From positions 33,617,519 to 33,681,518 of the forward strand of contig NW_026947485.1 in NCBI RefSeq assembly GCF_034190915.1: a DNA stretch of 64,000 nucleotides. The letters run 5' to 3'. Position 1 is the stretch's first letter. Each line of letters opens with the position of its first letter. Of the stretch, positions 60,325 to 64,000 are shown piece by piece. The DNA comes from Cavia porcellus (Eukaryota > Chordata > Mammalia > Rodentia > Caviidae). The notes beneath the pieces are model-generated. The model saw only the letters and a program-made list of their open reading frames with translations. It ran no database searches and was not told where the DNA came from. The position numbers were made by a program, and so were the translations under genes.

Positions 60325-60525
60325 GTAGGGATTGAACGTATGGCCCTGGCAGTAAGCTACACTTTGAGTTACTGATTGATTGATTGATTGATTGATTGAT
60401 TTAGTTTTGAGACAGGGTCTCGCTGAGTCATCAAGTTGCCCAGGATGCGCTCAAACTTGCTATGCTCTTTCATCATCTTCTAAAAGTACTACGATTACAG
60501 ACATGAACCACCACACCTGGCCAAT
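60325..60525 (-). mobile_element. B1-ID composite SINE, antisense
   Basis: On the plus strand the ID-like end comes first (TAGTAGGGATTGAACGTATG, CCCTGGCAGTAAGCTACAC), then (TGAT)n in the linker at 60373-60401, then the B1 body in reverse (GAGACAGGGTCTCGCTGAGT, GTTGCCCAGGATGCGCTC, CACCACACCTGGCC). It is a complete copy with the linker expanded into a tetranucleotide repeat. Confidence 0.85.
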
Positions 60526-61756
60526 CTATCCAGATCTTATTGAAATAGGTCATACCACATATCATCAATGCTAAGATTCATTAGCTGGTGTTACATTCAA
60601 TGTATTAATGTCTTTTTTAAAACTTTTTATTGTCATTTTATTTTTTAACTGACATATTTATACATATTTATGTGCTGTTTGGAATCATGTAATGATCAAC
60701 TCTTTTAAACTTTTATCGATTTTATGAGTACATTCAAATTCTCCTATTTTGAGATACCGAGTACATTTTTGCAATTACGATCACTCAACTTTGTCTACGT
60801 TTAATTAAAAGTTACATCCTTTGGTTCCAAAGAGCAAATGGTTAATCTACAGAGCTAGAAGTCATCCTAACAGATAAAAAAAGATGTGTATGTATAGGGC
60901 ACTGCAATTATTAAGGAGGGTAAAAATCAAAAAACCTATTAATTCTTAGATAAGAGAGAAGAAATAATAACTCTCAAATCAAGTTAATCTTATCTCTCTT
61001 TATTACTATACATTTATTACCATAAATATTCAGAATATTTAATTTGATATGTAAAAGTTTTTCATTTGGGAAAAATTGTACTTTTAAAGGAAAATTTACT
61101 TTGGTAAAGGAAGTACTCTATCTTGTATCATAGTACAGTAACACACAGTCAATTTAACAATCTGTTTTGGTTTATGGGACAAGGAGTTAGTTCCTGTCAA
61201 AGAGCAGGATGAACCCAAAACAGCTGTTCTTAAGAACAAGTGCTAGCTGGCCAGAAGTTATATGAGAAAAAAATTTTGCACACAAAAATGTACTTAACAG
61301 GTAATACTAGATTGTCTTTCACAGATTACTACTGTTAAGCAAAATTAGGGGAAGCCACTGTTTCAGCCTGAATTCCTAACTAGGCACCAACAAACCAAAT
61401 AAAAGCGAAAGCACTCATGCTAAATGACACAGAACAGAACCCAAACTTTAAGGGAATAGGCAGACTAGTTCTTACTGACAACAGGAGACTCAGTTCTACC
61501 TGAGTTAGCATGGAGAGTCCTCTCTGCTTTAACCTGTGTATAACAGTAACCTGGCGTTGCGCAGTGATTTTTATATTCTCCTGTTTCTTTGTTTCAATTT
61601 CACCTATCCACTTCTGTCATTGCTCAGTGGGAGGTCTCACTTCAAAAATTCTATAGAATGTGTAGATAAAAATTTAGAATACAACTAGGTATTTGTGATC
61701 ACAATAATAAATTTGCAATTTATGAATCACAGATTTATATTTACAAATCAAATCTA
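60526..61756. other. No feature recognised
   Basis: AT-rich, non-coding; no named repeat. Confidence 0.5.
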
Positions 61757-61907
61757 TAACTTTTTCTCTGAACATCCCTCATTCAAACATCCAAACTCCA
61801 AAACATTTTGAGTTTACAACATACCACACATGGAAACTGTCACACATGAAACTTTGTTTTATGAATAAAATTATCAAAATATTGTACAAAATTACTTTTA
61901 AACTATG

Positions 61908-61945
<38 letters not shown>

Positions 61946-62085
61946 AGTGAACTTTGTGTTCAGACATGGATGTCATCCAGATGATATCTCATTATATATA
62001 TGCAAGTATTCTAAAATTAGAACAAATTCAAAATTCGAAGCACTTCTGGTTTCAAGTTTTTTGGATAAGGGAAACTCAATCTGTA
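61757..62085. mobile_element. Old DNA-transposon-like repeat, family unassigned
   Basis: The left end (GAACATCCCTCATTCAAACA, then CCAAACTCCAAAACATTTTG) and right end (GAAGCACTTCTGGTTTCAAG, TTTTTTGGATAAGGGAAACT) match the two ends of a widespread mammalian repeat whose ends are partly inverted copies of each other. A (TA)n of about 15 units at 61910-61941 sits in the middle. Confidence 0.55.
61910..61941. repeat. (TA)n microsatellite
   Basis: About 15 TA units. Confidence 0.95.
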
Positions 62086-62924
62086 TTGAAATGTTTGCCC
62101 ACATAGTTGGATTTGATATTTATTTTTTGAACTCAAATGGCTGGCTTACCCATATGTTTCATAGCTCAGCCTATAGTTCTCAGTAATCAGAAGATACTAA
62201 GGCTCAGAGGCTGAGATATTCTCCCAGTTCTACTGATATATCATGTCATTCCATGGACAGAAGCATCTAGGACCTCAGCTTTCTCCTTTGAAAAAGAATG
62301 CTTATAAGGGCTGGTTACTGGCACCAATATACTATGGTATAAAAGATATACTACATCCTACATTACTTACAGTTTGAAAACCATGTTTCCGTTTTCAATT
62401 TAGTTCACTATGTAGTATGTAGTCAGTCATGCAGAATTTCATTGAAAAATTTTAAGTGAAATTTCAATACTGGTAGAAGAAAAAAGTAATCTTATTATAT
62501 AAGACAATCCTCTGAAATAGTTGTGTCTGGCTCCATTTCATTAGTGTGTACTAAAAAATGATATAAGTAATGAATTGTAGACAATTTGGATTGTGAAAAA
62601 GAAGGAAGGTCAATTGCAGTAGTAAACATTAGCTCAGAAGGGCAAATCAGAAACCTGCAGTCAGAGGGCAGGAATTACGTGGCAGAAGGTGAAATTAGAG
62701 ATTGACTATGTATGAAGATGGAACCCACAGACAAAAAAATGAAATTTGAGGAGCAAGTAGTGGAGTGATAGGTTTAAAGGTAACCCAAGTGCCAGAGGCT
62801 GATTTAAGGTCTGAGACCAAGCAGCAGCAATCTGGAGAATTAAAGAGATGGTGTCAGCACACTCTTGGAAGGACCAAGCACAAGGGTAATAGACATTCTC
62901 AATACTAGCCTCATAAAACAGGTT
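62086..62924. other. No feature recognised
   Basis: Non-coding; no repeat family identified. Confidence 0.5.
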
Positions 62925-63110
62925 CAAGTGTGATCATACCTATAATCCCAGTACTTTGGGAGACTGAGGCAGGAAGACTGTAAGTTCCAGCCCATTCTGA
63001 ACAAGTTAGTGACTTTGAAGGGTTCCTGTCTCAAAAAAAATAATAATAATAATAATAAAAGCATTGGGGATGCAGCTCAGTACAACGGCTCCAGCACTAA
63101 AGCAAACAAA
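62925..63110 (+). mobile_element. B1-ID composite SINE
   Basis: CATACCTATAATCCCAGTAC, TTTGGGAGACTGAGGCAGGA and GGTTCCTGTCTCAAAAAAAA form the B1 half. An (AAT)n linker at 63038-63058 follows, then GCATTGGGGATGCAGCTCAG and a shortened ID end (TCCAGCACTAAAGC). It is the best-preserved copy in the window. Confidence 0.88.
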
Positions 63111-64000
63111 TAGGACCAGTTCAGCTATGGCTGTGACTATGTATGCCGGTTTGCCTCTTTGTCTTTGAGCACAAGGAACAAAGTTTCCAGATAGAACCCC
63201 CATGGAACACTTCATAAATCTCCATTCAGCTTGTTACCTTCCACCCACCACTCAGGGCTGTATGCCAGTTAAATCCACAGCAGTTATATTTTTAAACCAG
63301 CAATTATCATTCCTGCTCACTGACACTCCATACAGTTAGTCTGGTTTAGGTCCAAGAGTTTAAAGAAAGAAAGACATATACTAGCTAAACTAAAGTATAT
63401 AAACATAACTCAGACTGGCTCAAAAATCACTCAAATGATTTTGAAGCAATTCTAGCTAGATTTACAGGTTAGATGCAAATATAGTTTTAGGCCAAATATG
63501 AATGAGTTACAGAAATATTTCCAAAACAACTAAATAAAAGAATAAAAGGCTAATACTTTAATTAAAATACAGTTTAGAAAAGGTGGAGAATATCATTAAA
63601 AATCCTTATCATACCAAGACAAATGGAAGAGTTCAGATTACATGTACAAGAACAAACACTGACTGGATGAGAATTTTAGTACAAGGAGTTTACAAAAGAA
63701 TTTAACTATTCTGCATTCAACTTTATCCACTCATATTCAAATGTCAACACACACCTTGCCTTTTCAAAGTTTTTATTAAATAAGGTTACTTAGATCTCGT
63801 GAAAGCAAAGATCAGAACTATGATAACACCTCTTGTTCTAATGGCCATCAAGTCACCTGACCACATGACGCAAGGCAAGGCATGGATTAGAGAGAAACCA
63901 ATGCCTCTTTTCCTATTAGCAATTCTATCTTTACTTGTCAGATGCTAAGTTACTAAACACACAAATAAGACTGCCTCGAGGACAACTTTGGTAAAAGATA
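63111..64000. other. No feature recognised
   Basis: AT-rich non-coding sequence to the end of the window. Confidence 0.5.

Noticed and set aside
418..61941. Microsatellites considered as CRISPR-like arrays
   Set aside because: The units are 2-5 bp without spacers, and the only longer array (8738-9086) has no unique spacers. The DNA is mammalian, so no CRISPR system is expected.
28816..64000. Search for the upstream PDE1C exon (ending near KKTSQ-Arg) and alternative first exons
   Set aside because: No matching minus-strand sequence with a donor was found by eye. It may lie beyond the window or be too short to see.

Overview
The window is nuclear DNA from a placental mammal, most likely a rodent outside the mouse/rat family. 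Five short exons with good splice sites lie on the minus strand. Their spliced translation matches the calmodulin-regulated 3',5'-cyclic nucleotide phosphodiesterase PDE1C. The rest is intronic or flanking DNA filled with interspersed repeats. The rodent call rests on SINEs that join a B1 (7SL RNA-like) half to an ID-like (tRNA-like) half, together with MaLR-type LTRs and L1 copies. B2 and B4 elements were not seen. The exact species cannot be fixed from this sequence.

Layout: 0-7.1 kb is non-coding, with an MaLR LTR, an L2 fragment and an antisense B1-ID SINE. 7.1-15.3 kb is a stack of nested, broken L1 copies, with an LTR and a ~60-bp minisatellite inside it. 16.7-27.9 kb holds the PDE1C exons, read right to left: calmodulin-binding/inhibitory N-terminal region, second calmodulin-binding region, linker, and the start of the catalytic HD-type domain with its HN-x-x-HAAD motif. 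A decayed MaLR provirus fills much of the 3.8-kb intron. 33.1-39.8 kb is a nearly full-length, fairly young L1: repeated 5' UTR, ORF1 with two frameshifts, ORF2 with two stops and one frameshift, and an unusually long 3' UTR. 40-64 kb has scattered old L1, L2, MIR, MER5-like and SINE fragments, one solo LTR and several microsatellites. No coding exon was recognised there; it is probably upstream intron or 5' flank of PDE1C.

All L1 copies recognised lie on the plus strand, antisense to PDE1C. No tRNA, rRNA, CRISPR array, bacterial operon or new multigene system is visible. The points most worth checking are a minisatellite joined to an L1-like tail (possibly an SVA-like composite), the extra ~800 bp in the young L1 3' UTR, a tandem duplication of an L1 3' end, and two PDE1C residues that differ from the human protein as I remember it.
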